Origin: a virus
Length of the DNA stretch: 64,000 nt
Direction: 5' to 3' (one strand)
IMG/VR virus record: IMGVR_UViG_3300026488_000012
Location: 1 to 64,000 of that record
The translations under genes and the position numbers were made by a program. The notes below the pieces were generated by a model that ran no database searches, had not been told where the DNA came from, and saw only the letters and a list, made by a program, of their open reading frames with translations. Within the stretch, counting starts at the first letter, position 1; each line of letters opens with the position of its first letter. This document shows positions 42,378-51,391 of this stretch, piece by piece.

Positions 42378-44468
42378 ATGAATAACGATATAAATTTTTA
42401 TGGCAATATAGAACTATACATAGATGATAGAGATGTATATAAGGTTAGAAAAGATGATTTAACAGTATTGGATACTGAATGGATTTCAGATATATTTATG
42501 ATTAAACCGGAACAGTTGGACGAAGTAGTAAAAGACGCAAGATTCTGGACTACTGCCGAGATGAAAGTGACGGATACTAGTTTAGGTGGTAATACCAGTA
42601 TAAATAACTTACCACAATTTACAAGGTATACTGATCCCAGAGTAAAAGGATTAAGAAAAGATAGAGCCGACGTTAAAGTAAACCATGTAACTGGTAATAT
42701 AGGTATGGGTAGGTATTACTCTGAGAAAATAGATGATAACTATATACGCTGCTTTATGGAATTCGGTGTTCCTGAGTTTAACGGAGTGTTTAGTTTCCTA
42801 ACATCAGCTGTGGATTACAAAGAAGCAGTTATAGCTAATAGTGCTAGATCACCAGTTCCTTATATGGTTGGACACTTAGCTGGTAGTATAGCTATGTTTG
42901 CAGCGTTCCCTATAGCCAGTACTCTTATCTGGTTAGGTAGTTACGCTAAAGATTTATTAATAGGTCCAGGTAACTTCGATTTCTACTATATGAAACCAGC
43001 TATGTTTAAATACTGGTCCGTAGTTAACAGTTTAGTAATAATGATGGCTACTGAATTAGGTATATTAGTTCCGTACTTCGAATCAAATACTAATGACAAT
43101 ATTATAGGTACTCCTGTAAAATTTGATAAAGATGACTTAAACTTTCTAAAACAGTATATGCCTAACTTAATTACAGATGAGAATAATATAGATATTATGG
43201 CTGTTGTTACAAAAACACAAAGAGCTATAAATCAGTACTTGGACAAATCATATACAGAGATTCTGCAAGAGAATAGTTTAGGAAGCTTACACGAGTTAAT
43301 AGAGAAGTCAAGGAACATAGATATACCTACTCCAACTACAGAAACATCATTTTGGAAAAAAATGAAAGACCTTTTAACTGGTTCTTATTTTTACGATTCA
43401 AACTCCAGCAATAATAATAACGAAAATAAACCTGAAACTAGTAAGGATAAAACTCCTAAGAAAATATCTGCTAATGACGACGGTACTTATAATAAAGGAG
43501 ATTTACATTTTAAACAAAATGAGCAAGGACCTGCTAGTAATTTTTTTGAAATCGCAAAAGCTACAGCTTACGAAGGAGCTCAGTATGCTGTCTTTAATGT
43601 TGAATATCTAGGAAGTAGTACTACTTCATTTAGCAATCAGACAGGTGAGCTAGAACTAGAAGGTATATTAAAAGGAGTAGGTAGTAAAGCAAGAAGTGTT
43701 AAGTTTAATTTAGGAGGAGGAGAGATTATACCTGGATTACAAACAATGCTTAATGCAGCTAAGGATACTGCGGTAGGATTACTAGACGGTGCTACATTTA
43801 ACGTAACAGGTAAAATACTTACATTATTACTGGGAGATGGTAACGTAAGTCTACCGTTAAGATGGATGGATAGTAGTATAAGTCTACCATCACATACATT
43901 CAAGATGAAATTAGTATCTCCATATGGAAACCCTATATCACAATTGATAAATATCTATATACCGTTAGCATCTATAATGGCTGGGGCATTACCATTAGCT
44001 ACAGGTAGAAGGTCATACACATCACCATTCTTATGTAGTATGTTTATAAGAGGATACCAGAGTATAAAATTAGGTATGATTACGTCTTTAAACATAACTA
44101 AAGGGACTACCAACTTAGCTTTTAATAAATCTAGAAAACCATTAGGAGTGGAAGTAGAATTTAGCGTAACCGACTTTAGTCAAGTTGTAGCTCTACCTGT
44201 TGGACATGATTTAGTTTCATCTTCTAATATAATAATGGATGATGAAAGTCCTCTTAATAGATTTATACAAAGTCTTTGTGGTAGAGATTTATATACCACT
44301 ACATATCTCTTCCCTAAGGCTAAACTAAGAATAAGTAGAGAGATACAAGAATCTAGTATGGTAACTAAACCATCCTACTGGGGTATGAGGATAGGAGAGA
44401 TATTTAGGCCGCTATCAACTCTTATTCCAGGTGCTACTAGATATGAAAATTATTCTGAAGCATACTAG
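42378..44468 (+). CDS. Large virion structural protein with hydrophobic segments
   Basis: A 696-residue protein that I recognise as a type conserved in phiKZ-like phages: FWTTAEMKVTDTSLGGN and PQFTRYTDPRVKG near the start. A hydrophobic stretch (about 164-195, AGSIAMFAAFPIASTLIWLG) and another near 525-545 (YIPLASIMAGALPLATG) could enter a membrane or line a channel. A Ser/Asn/Lys-rich linker (about 330-380) separates the halves; the C-terminal half is beta-rich and Gly-rich. I would place it in the baseplate or tail rather than head, by inference. Late-type promoter (TTGATGAACTTAATATAA) and SD CAAGGAG. Confidence 0.6.
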   Translation: MNNDINFYGNIELYIDDRDVYKVRKDDLTVLDTEWISDIFMIKPEQLDEVVKDARFWTTAEMKVTDTSLGGNTSINNLPQFTRYTDPRVKGLRKDRADVKVNHVTGNIGMGRYYSEKIDDNYIRCFMEFGVPEFNGVFSFLTSAVDYKEAVIANSARSPVPYMVGHLAGSIAMFAAFPIASTLIWLGSYAKDLLIGPGNFDFYYMKPAMFKYWSVVNSLVIMMATELGILVPYFESNTNDNIIGTPVKFDKDDLNFLKQYMPNLITDENNIDIMAVVTKTQRAINQYLDKSYTEILQENSLGSLHELIEKSRNIDIPTPTTETSFWKKMKDLLTGSYFYDSNSSNNNNENKPETSKDKTPKKISANDDGTYNKGDLHFKQNEQGPASNFFEIAKATAYEGAQYAVFNVEYLGSSTTSFSNQTGELELEGILKGVGSKARSVKFNLGGGEIIPGLQTMLNAAKDTAVGLLDGATFNVTGKILTLLLGDGNVSLPLRWMDSSISLPSHTFKMKLVSPYGNPISQLINIYIPLASIMAGALPLATGRRSYTSPFLCSMFIRGYQSIKLGMITSLNITKGTTNLAFNKSRKPLGVEVEFSVTDFSQVVALPVGHDLVSSSNIIMDDESPLNRFIQSLCGRDLYTTTYLFPKAKLRISREIQESSMVTKPSYWGMRIGEIFRPLSTLIPGATRYENYSEAY

Positions 44469-44490
44469 GAGTATTCACTCCTAGTATGCT
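44459..44490. terminator. Bidirectional terminator hairpin
   Basis: AGCATACTAGGAGT (44459-44472) pairs with ACTCCTAGTATGCT (44477-44490), between convergent genes. Confidence 0.85.
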
Positions 44491-45553
44491 ATATTACATA
44501 ATTTAATACGGTTTCATCGATATCGTCATCTGTATCTGTTTCCATATTTACTATATCCAATAAATCAGACTCATTAACATTAACATTTAAATAATCAATC
44601 CTACTATCAGATTCACTATGTGAATTAATAACAGCTGATACTATAGCAGAGTTAATTATATCTTCTTTTAACTTATTAGATTCAGCATAGGAGTAACTGT
44701 TATTACCGGGTATATTTATGTCTTTAAGTTTATCTATTATTTCACTACCGCCTATATTAACAGCATCGGAACCTAGAGTAGTAATCTTAGATTTATTTAA
44801 GCTTTTAGTATTATCTACTGCGTTCTGGATTAAAGCTATTTTAGCATCAGACCCATTTAAAATATTGTCTAACTCTATTGCTGATTTAGCTAATGAATGT
44901 AAGGTGTCACTATCTATAGTCCCTTTAGTAACGACATTTTTAACTATTAAATCAGCAGTATGTTTTCCAACACCTAAGTCTCTTAAACCACCTTTTAACG
45001 TATCCCTTAATAAACCTACCATAGCTTTATCATCTATACTACAGCTGATAGCGATTATAGCCGTACTTATTAATGCTAAATTAATACTATCTCTTACAGA
45101 ACCAGCAAAACTAGCGTCTGCCCCGGAACATAGTCGTTCAACTACTTTATCTATACCTGCTTTAACATCAGGTGGAACCATTTTAGCTATTTCAGAAGCA
45201 GCTAGTTTTTTTATGGTATCTATATTTGAAAATTTCTCGTATACACTTTTAGAAGTATTTACAAGGTCTTTAATGTTATTAATCTCTGTATTAGCTTTCT
45301 TAGCGTTTTTTACAAAGTCTTCAAGCTTCTTTAATACACTATCGCTCTCTGTATCATTCTCTAAGATATTCTTATTATTTGTTTTATTTTTAACACTCTT
45401 AGTTTCATTTTCTGTTAAGTCTGATAAAGGAGCTTTTTGTAAACCATTAAAGTTTGTTTTTTTATTATCCAAATTTTTATTAGTATGTTTAAGTTTATCA
45501 GCTATGTTACCAACAGATGGATAATCATAGACTCCCACGTTACTAAGCGCCAT
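44489..45553 (-). CDS. Unknown, probable virion protein
   Basis: A 354-residue protein rich in Asn, Ser, Lys and Ile. The in-frame ATG at 45577 lies before the ribosome site AAAGGA, so the start at 45553 (MALSNVGVYDYPSVG) is preferred. N-terminal 100 residues are disordered and Asn/Lys-rich; the middle contains an Ala/Ile/Gly-rich helical region (DSINLALISTAIIAISCSIDD). Probably a virion component with its own late-type promoter (TACGTGATATGATTTT on the minus strand); function unknown. Confidence 0.6.
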   Translation of the reverse strand: MALSNVGVYDYPSVGNIADKLKHTNKNLDNKKTNFNGLQKAPLSDLTENETKSVKNKTNNKNILENDTESDSVLKKLEDFVKNAKKANTEINNIKDLVNTSKSVYEKFSNIDTIKKLAASEIAKMVPPDVKAGIDKVVERLCSGADASFAGSVRDSINLALISTAIIAISCSIDDKAMVGLLRDTLKGGLRDLGVGKHTADLIVKNVVTKGTIDSDTLHSLAKSAIELDNILNGSDAKIALIQNAVDNTKSLNKSKITTLGSDAVNIGGSEIIDKLKDINIPGNNSYSYAESNKLKEDIINSAIVSAVINSHSESDSRIDYLNVNVNESDLLDIVNMETDTDDDIDETVLNYVI

Positions 45554-45656
45554 TGTATATCCTTTATTAAAAATCATATCACGTAATTCCTAGATAAGTC
45601 AAATATACAGTAATACAGATAATTAGTAAAAAAAAATTGATTTCCAAGGGTTTTCT

Positions 45657-45680
45657 TATGTATCTTATTAATTTGCAAAA
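45657..45680 (+). promoter_or_regulatory. Early-type (class I) promoter candidate
   Basis: TATGTATCTTATTAATTTGCAA, close to the TATCTTACTAAATTGCAA core. Confidence 0.55.
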
Positions 45681-45705
45681 CCAAAACAAATCTAAAGGAG
45701 TCAAC

Positions 45706-46167
45706 ATGGAAAACAAAATTATGGACATATTAAGTAGTGTAGAGTTTGAAGTAATTAAAGAGGACAATGTTGCTACTATCAAACCTAAAAATGAAGAGCT
45801 ATATTTCGAGGCCGCTAAAGCCTACGATGAAAGCTTAACTAAGAAGACACTGAAAACGGTTCAAAAATTTGAGGATGAGCTGTTAAAAGCCGGGTTAGAA
45901 ACAGCAGCTAGTAAAGCTAAAGAACTATTTAAAGAAGACGAGAACATTAAGGATTTCGTAATGGAAATGCCTTTCGGTGTGAACAAAACCGATACAGTAC
46001 ATTACGAAATCGAGAGAATGAGAGAATTTAAAGTACCAGGAGAAGATAGGGTTGTTAAAAAGACCTACATTAAAGCACCTATGATTAAGAAGACAGGTTG
46101 TAAAGTAAGCAAAACGATGATTAAGTCTTTAGAAGAGGATTTAACTACAGCATTAGGAATTAAATAA
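45706..46167 (+). CDS. Unknown early protein
   Basis: A 153-residue protein. A longer reading frame begins at a TTG (45637) within the promoter, so the ATG at 45706 after AAAGGAG is used. N-terminal half charged and helical (AAKAYDESLTKKTLKTVQKFEDELLKAG), C-terminal half basic (EDRVVKKTYIKAPMIKKTGCKVSKTMIKS). Basic C-terminus could bind nucleic acid (inference). Single-gene unit with early-type promoter and bidirectional terminator. No known family. Confidence 0.75.
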   Translation: MENKIMDILSSVEFEVIKEDNVATIKPKNEELYFEAAKAYDESLTKKTLKTVQKFEDELLKAGLETAASKAKELFKEDENIKDFVMEMPFGVNKTDTVHYEIERMREFKVPGEDRVVKKTYIKAPMIKKTGCKVSKTMIKSLEEDLTTALGIK

Positions 46168-46195
46168 CAGATACGGGATAATCCCGTATCTGTTA
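46165..46195. terminator. Bidirectional terminator hairpin
   Basis: TAACAGATACGGGA (46165-46178) pairs with TCCCGTATCTGTTA (46182-46195), with T- and A-rich flanks. Confidence 0.9.
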
Positions 46196-46221
46196 TATTT
46201 TTTTTTTTATTTAGTCATTTT

Positions 46222-47184
46222 CTAAGATTTAGCTGTTTGTTCGAAATAAATATCTTTATCAGATTCTAGAGTAGGGTCTACCTCTTTAGCAGGCGGTAGT
46301 ATATAGTCATTTGTTAATTTATATAGTTGTAGTTTATCTAAGAAATCTTGTGCTAATTTTCTAACATTTAAGTTAGAGCTATGAATAGCAAATCCACCAA
46401 GCTCAATACTGAGTTCTTCAATTTCTTTATCTGCTTTCTTATCTTTTTTACCTATAATGTTTGGTACTGCTCTAGGGAACATATTAGAAACTAACCAAGC
46501 ATTGTTTACTCTAGCATTAAGAATATCTGGTTCGATGAATAAACATGTCATTGTGTAATATTCAGTAGACCATACGTTTTTATTAAGAGGAACTTCGATA
46601 GATCCGTTATCGATTAATAACCCATTATCTCCGTCTGATTTTAACCATTGTGCAATCAACGGTTGTTTAGTATCTGGGTCCATAATTAAGAATCTAATCC
46701 ATACATCTAGTAGATTCTTAACAGCTTGTCCATATTTTTCTGTTAAAGATATAGTAACATTTGAAGCAGCTCTTGTAACGTTAACAGGCTCTTGGTATGT
46801 GGCACCATCTAATCCTAAATCATGTTCACCCACGTTAACGGTTAAGCTACTATCTAATCCTTCGATAGTTCTTGCGTGTTTTTCAATAAGTGCTTTAGCA
46901 GCTAGTTTAAAATATTCTCCGTTAGGTAGGAGTTCAAATCCTTTAGGTACTTGTAATACAATAGGAATGATATCTCTTCTTATATAAGCTTGGTCAGCCA
47001 TCCAAGCATGTCTATTTTTATCGTCACCTATAAGTGGTAAAAATCCCCACTGTCCACCTTTTAATAAATTAGAACTAGGTATACCATACAATCCCGCATT
47101 ATCTTCATTTACGATATTATAAGCAGACTCGTTGTAATCATATATACCTTCAGAACTATTTAAAGCTACTGTTGAACCAAACAT
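46222..47184 (-). CDS. Tail tube protein
   Basis: A 320-residue protein likely to build the inner tail tube. It follows the tail sheath gene on the same strand with a 42-base gap, the usual sheath-tube order, and has the features of phiKZ-like tube proteins (phiKZ gp30): a start with GSTVALNSSEGIYDY, a beta-rich core (RDIIPIVLQVPKGFELLPNG, EPVNVTRAASNVTISLTEKYG), and a conserved WIRFLIMDPDT segment. SD AAGGAG, 6-nt spacing. Identification rests on neighbourhood and pattern. Confidence 0.75.
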   Translation of the reverse strand: MFGSTVALNSSEGIYDYNESAYNIVNEDNAGLYGIPSSNLLKGGQWGFLPLIGDDKNRHAWMADQAYIRRDIIPIVLQVPKGFELLPNGEYFKLAAKALIEKHARTIEGLDSSLTVNVGEHDLGLDGATYQEPVNVTRAASNVTISLTEKYGQAVKNLLDVWIRFLIMDPDTKQPLIAQWLKSDGDNGLLIDNGSIEVPLNKNVWSTEYYTMTCLFIEPDILNARVNNAWLVSNMFPRAVPNIIGKKDKKADKEIEELSIELGGFAIHSSNLNVRKLAQDFLDKLQLYKLTNDYILPPAKEVDPTLESDKDIYFEQTAKS

Positions 47185-47226
47185 TTTTTCTCCTTAAAAT
47201 AAATTTAATAAAAAAGAAGATAGACA

Positions 47227-49323
47227 TTAAAGTCTATCCGCGTTAACTGTAAGTTGCATTTCTGTTTTCATAGTCGGAGAATAGATATTAATATCAGTAC
47301 TCCAGCTATATCCTTCTAACTCGTTATTTTCAGTTAGATAAGAAGTAGCTTCAACCTTAAACATATCACCAAATGCTCCGTCTAACTTACTCATAATGAA
47401 ACTATCAACTTTTTTCAAGAACTCTTTATCAGGTAAGCTAACAGAACCACTGAATCTTCTATGTGCTTCATATGCAACTTTATAAATCCAAACGATAGCC
47501 ATAGCTGTAAAGTAACTATTAAGAACAGATGTATCATCTGGATAAACTGTTTGAAGAGCAGTAAAACAGTATGTGCTTCTATCGATAGGTTCTGGATATA
47601 CCATATTGATAGACCATAGGTTAGCTTTAACTGTTTCAGGTACAAATTTAGGTTCTATGTCTATCATAGATTTAATTATGTTTAATTCTCCTCTATCGAA
47701 TAGTTTGTTTTTATTCCATTTAGCTCCGCTAGCTCCCATAAAGCTACAAGATTTCTCAGTTATATCAAGTGTTAATGGATATCTAGATAGGTTAACATCT
47801 GATTTAATTCTACCAGAACCTGCTACTATCATAGCTCTCATAACCGGAGTACCGTACTCTTCAGATTCAGGAGCTAATTGACATCTACTGTTAAGAGCAA
47901 CGGCTATAGCTCTTTCTTCTTCTAAAGTAAACGGTTTATCACTTTCAGATTTAACATATGTACTTAAAATCAAGAACGTGTCATGTCTTAGCGCTATGAA
48001 GTTAACAAGAGATTTTTTAGTTTCTACACCGAAACCACTATCCACAAGTACTGTTTCAACATTAACTAATGGATCCATATATGGACCATCTACTTGCAAA
48101 TATAAATCCATTTGTTCTCTTACTAAAGATTCAAATGTTTCATCATCTATTTTACCATCTTTACCACCTTTCATAAATAGTGGTAAGTTTTTACCAAGAG
48201 TTACATCCACCATACCATCAGATAACGTAGCTTCATCTTTATCGTGTACGAATCCAAAATAAGGTACTCTGCTTAAAGTTCTAAATGATACTGGGTTAAG
48301 CATATATTTATTCTCATCATCAGTTGCTTCTTCTATAAAGTCATACCACTCAGAAGTATTAACAGTACCCTCTTCTGTTTCGATATCTTTACCATACCAC
48401 TCTTTTTCTTTTTCGTAAAGTTTAGTTAGTACTAAATCAGCATTATCTGCATAGAAGTATGGTTTTAAGATTTCTTTATATTCGTCTTCTGTATAGTATT
48501 TATCAAGAATTCTACTAATATCTAAGAATTCGTTTGTTATAGGATGTTTAGCTTTAGGATTTAAAGCGAATGTGATATTAGGTCCGTTATAAATATTAGG
48601 GAATACTCTAGGTGTTCTAGTTTCATTGTCTTTTCTATAATAATAGAAGTACAGTGGAAATGTTCTGAATTTTTCTAAATCCTCTTTACTTACTTTATTA
48701 ATATCTGCAGTAGCGAATGCGAATCCTAAATCGTTACCATACTCACCAACATCAGCTGCCCTAAATTCAAAAATAGGATACATCGTTGATTTGTTACCAT
48801 CGGCGTCTTCCATCGTTCCTGTTTTAACAGTTTTAGTTCCATACTCTTCAGAACCATCTGTGTATTCAACTATCCATTTAACTCTGTATCCTTTAAAAGG
48901 AGAATTATCTTCATCGACTACTGGTTCTCCATTATCGTCATATACTATAGAACCATCGATATGTCTTTTATATACATCGATATCGTCTTCTAAAATATCT
49001 AAATATAGTGTAATATTAGACCTCTCTTTTACAACAGGGTCTACTAGTCTATGAACTACAGCCACGCCACTATTAGATAAAACAGTCTTTAATAACTGGT
49101 TAGTGTGTTTAAAATATTTACTATTAGAGTCGAATATCTCTTTACCATATAAGTTAATAGCTAATGAACTATTAACAACTTGTCTAGTTGTAGGTCCTTT
49201 TCTACTCATAACGAATACCAGCGGTAAAAACTGTGGTAATGAAGTAGTTTTATACGGTACTTGTCTTAAAGATTTATCATTAGTACCTCTTACGTTTACC
49301 CTAGGATATGCATTTGTAGCCAT
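47227..49323 (-). CDS. Contractile tail sheath protein
   Basis: A 698-residue protein, close to the roughly 695 residues of phiKZ-like sheath proteins (phiKZ gp29). The N-terminus (PYKTTSLPQFLPLVFVMSRKGP) and early AVVHRLVDP match sheath proteins, where this part makes intersubunit strands. The C-terminal region (KEFLKKVDSFIMSKLDGAFGD, then MKTEMQLTVNADRL) resembles the conserved sheath core that packs on the tube. Together with the tube it forms the contractile injection apparatus. SD AAAGGA; no late-type match as clear as elsewhere (a GATAATTAAATCAG stretch is upstream). Confidence 0.8.
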   Translation of the reverse strand: MATNAYPRVNVRGTNDKSLRQVPYKTTSLPQFLPLVFVMSRKGPTTRQVVNSSLAINLYGKEIFDSNSKYFKHTNQLLKTVLSNSGVAVVHRLVDPVVKERSNITLYLDILEDDIDVYKRHIDGSIVYDDNGEPVVDEDNSPFKGYRVKWIVEYTDGSEEYGTKTVKTGTMEDADGNKSTMYPIFEFRAADVGEYGNDLGFAFATADINKVSKEDLEKFRTFPLYFYYYRKDNETRTPRVFPNIYNGPNITFALNPKAKHPITNEFLDISRILDKYYTEDEYKEILKPYFYADNADLVLTKLYEKEKEWYGKDIETEEGTVNTSEWYDFIEEATDDENKYMLNPVSFRTLSRVPYFGFVHDKDEATLSDGMVDVTLGKNLPLFMKGGKDGKIDDETFESLVREQMDLYLQVDGPYMDPLVNVETVLVDSGFGVETKKSLVNFIALRHDTFLILSTYVKSESDKPFTLEEERAIAVALNSRCQLAPESEEYGTPVMRAMIVAGSGRIKSDVNLSRYPLTLDITEKSCSFMGASGAKWNKNKLFDRGELNIIKSMIDIEPKFVPETVKANLWSINMVYPEPIDRSTYCFTALQTVYPDDTSVLNSYFTAMAIVWIYKVAYEAHRRFSGSVSLPDKEFLKKVDSFIMSKLDGAFGDMFKVEATSYLTENNELEGYSWSTDINIYSPTMKTEMQLTVNADRL

Positions 49324-49401
49324 ATCGAATCCTTTATAACTGATTTAATTATCATATAAAACCGATATATTTATCGGAGAAAAAATATCAGAAACTATAT
49401 A

Positions 49402-49432
49402 ATATCATCTGGAGATTAACTCCAGATGATAT
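49402..49432 (-). terminator. Terminator hairpin after the fibre-like gene
   Basis: ATATCATCTGGAG (49402-49414) pairs with CTCCAGATGATAT (49420-49432); the stem overlaps the gene end. A T-run on the minus strand follows. Confidence 0.75.
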
Positions 49433-51266
49433 CTGTAAATTCTTTTTTGTCGTTGAAACCTGCTAACAAAACATTACCAGATTTAAGTCTGACTAAATTA
49501 ACAAGTTTTGTATCGTCATCGATCATAAGAGCGTATTCATTTGTTTTAACATCATTTTTACCAGTAGAATCAAACTCGGCAGAATATAATCTACTATTAT
49601 CGTCTAGCTGAGTAGTAAACAGAATAAAGTTACCATTATCCAGAGTTGTTCCTAATACGTTTTTGTTTCTCACTTCCTTAGGAACTGTAAATAATTTATA
49701 AACTTCATTTTTACTTACATCATAGGTAAACCCAAAGAACTCGTCTTCGTCTCCATAATAAATAGGAATAATAATAAACCTATCTTTCGTTATCCTACCA
49801 AAACAGACATTGTCAATTTCTTTATCTCCATTTATAACATTATGGTATAGTGTTGTTATAGTTTTACCATCATTACTTAGTTTCTTAATTATGATCTTAG
49901 TCTTATCATCCTTATCTATACTAGCCCAGTAGAATTCATTATTTAGAACACCATATGTGTTAGTATTAAAATCAGTTACTAACTCATCATCCCTAACTAA
50001 TGTACTCAATGATTCAATTGTTGAGTTATAAGGATTAACCTTGTAAGTTTCTAAAACCTTATTATTATCTTTGTCTACTTTATCTATAATAAGTATGTCA
50101 TTATCCATTAACTCGAATTTAATATATGGAGTTTCTTTTATATCTATATTCAAATTCTTGTTAAAGTATAGTTTATTGTTCGTTTTAGATAATAGATATG
50201 TACTTAATTTATTATTTCTATTAACCATAGGTATAAATCCTATGTATGTTTCCTCTGTTAAGACTTGTAAATCAGGATTAAGTAAATCATCCGGTTTTGT
50301 ACCGCCTACAAGATAGTCAGATTGACTGTTAGATTCTATAACCTTAGCAACATAGTTATATCCTCTTTTAGTATCGAATCTAATTTTTTCATCGATACCT
50401 TTAGTAAAGAAAGTATAGCTCGTTGTAAACATAGTTGTTTCGTCATTATCTAAGTATAACCATAATCTAACCCTATAACTATTCTTAGGAACTAGACATC
50501 CCATCTTGAAACTAAACTTGTTATCTTCAACATCCCCACTACAGATATATTTTCCATCTACTGTGAATAATTCTGCTTTCTTTAATTTAATATCTCTTAT
50601 AGTAGTCTGTTTTATTTCACCTTTATAATCCTCATATATAGGAACTATTTTCTTATTAGCAATTATTTCGTAATATTTTCTGGATAGTTGAAGTGTTTCA
50701 CTATGCATAGGAGATTCTGTACCTAAACTACTTATAAATGAAACATAAACTTTTATATACGGAATCTGTGTAAAATCTATCTCATCGTTTTTAATGTTTA
50801 AAGATGTTAGATTTTCTTCATCGTTTAATTTAACTACTAAGACTTCATTGTTCTCTACGTTCTTGATTATCCAGTTTGTAGCACGGTGTGGTACATTTCC
50901 TTCATAATCAGCTAGTTCTATCGTTAAACCATCTTCATAATCTAATGTAATATTCTTAATATAAGGCTCAGTTATTTTAACAGGAGGTTTAATAACTTCG
51001 TTAGTACCTGCTTCTTCAGATATAATAGGTTTAGGACCTATCCAAACATCGTTCTCAACTTCTTTAAATTTCCTTTTAGCTCTTACATAATAAACCTTAC
51101 CTACAGGCACAACTATATTAGTCTTATAAAAATTCTTATACTCTTCACTATCTATAACTTCATCTATTACATTTGTGAATTCTTTATCAGTAGCTATTTG
51201 CCAAGTAGTAGCAATATGAGTCACACCAGAATTATTGTCCCATTCTTGTAGTCTAAATATCTTCAT
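49416..51266 (-). CDS. Virion appendage protein: FN3-like N-terminus, propeller-like C-terminus
   Basis: A 616-residue protein. The N-terminal 85 residues fit a fibronectin type III or similar immunoglobulin-like domain (TTWQIATDKEFTNVI, VPVGKVYYVRAKRKF). A second immunoglobulin-like segment lies near 95-200. The C-terminal half holds spaced short blocks (KLSTYLLSKTNNKLYF, DRFIIIPIYYGDEDEFFGFT, GNFILFTTQLDDNSRLY, GNVLLAGFNDKKEF), which look like blades of a beta-propeller. Such proteins serve as fibres or surface decorations that bind host glycans. Located beside the sheath with a clear late-type promoter. Adsorption or decoration role is inference. Confidence 0.6.
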   Translation of the reverse strand: MKIFRLQEWDNNSGVTHIATTWQIATDKEFTNVIDEVIDSEEYKNFYKTNIVVPVGKVYYVRAKRKFKEVENDVWIGPKPIISEEAGTNEVIKPPVKITEPYIKNITLDYEDGLTIELADYEGNVPHRATNWIIKNVENNEVLVVKLNDEENLTSLNIKNDEIDFTQIPYIKVYVSFISSLGTESPMHSETLQLSRKYYEIIANKKIVPIYEDYKGEIKQTTIRDIKLKKAELFTVDGKYICSGDVEDNKFSFKMGCLVPKNSYRVRLWLYLDNDETTMFTTSYTFFTKGIDEKIRFDTKRGYNYVAKVIESNSQSDYLVGGTKPDDLLNPDLQVLTEETYIGFIPMVNRNNKLSTYLLSKTNNKLYFNKNLNIDIKETPYIKFELMDNDILIIDKVDKDNNKVLETYKVNPYNSTIESLSTLVRDDELVTDFNTNTYGVLNNEFYWASIDKDDKTKIIIKKLSNDGKTITTLYHNVINGDKEIDNVCFGRITKDRFIIIPIYYGDEDEFFGFTYDVSKNEVYKLFTVPKEVRNKNVLGTTLDNGNFILFTTQLDDNSRLYSAEFDSTGKNDVKTNEYALMIDDDTKLVNLVRLKSGNVLLAGFNDKKEFTDIIWS

Positions 51267-51290
51267 GGAGTCATCCTTTTATATTAAGTG

Positions 51291-51307
51291 TATTCGAATT
51301 TCAAAGC
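51291..51307 (-). promoter_or_regulatory. Late-type (class II) promoter candidate
   Basis: Minus strand GCTTTGAAATTCGAATA, 25 bases before the start codon. Confidence 0.5.
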
Positions 51308-51391
51308 ATTTGTACCGATACCTATAAAAAACTGATAAACTAATATATCGGCTTTGTATTTCAACTGAGAAACAGATTTTAAGGAGTAGAT

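Noticed and set aside
45637-45705. N-terminal extension of the 45706 gene from a TTG start.
   Set aside because: The extension would run through the early-type promoter, while a good SD and ATG are present at 45706.
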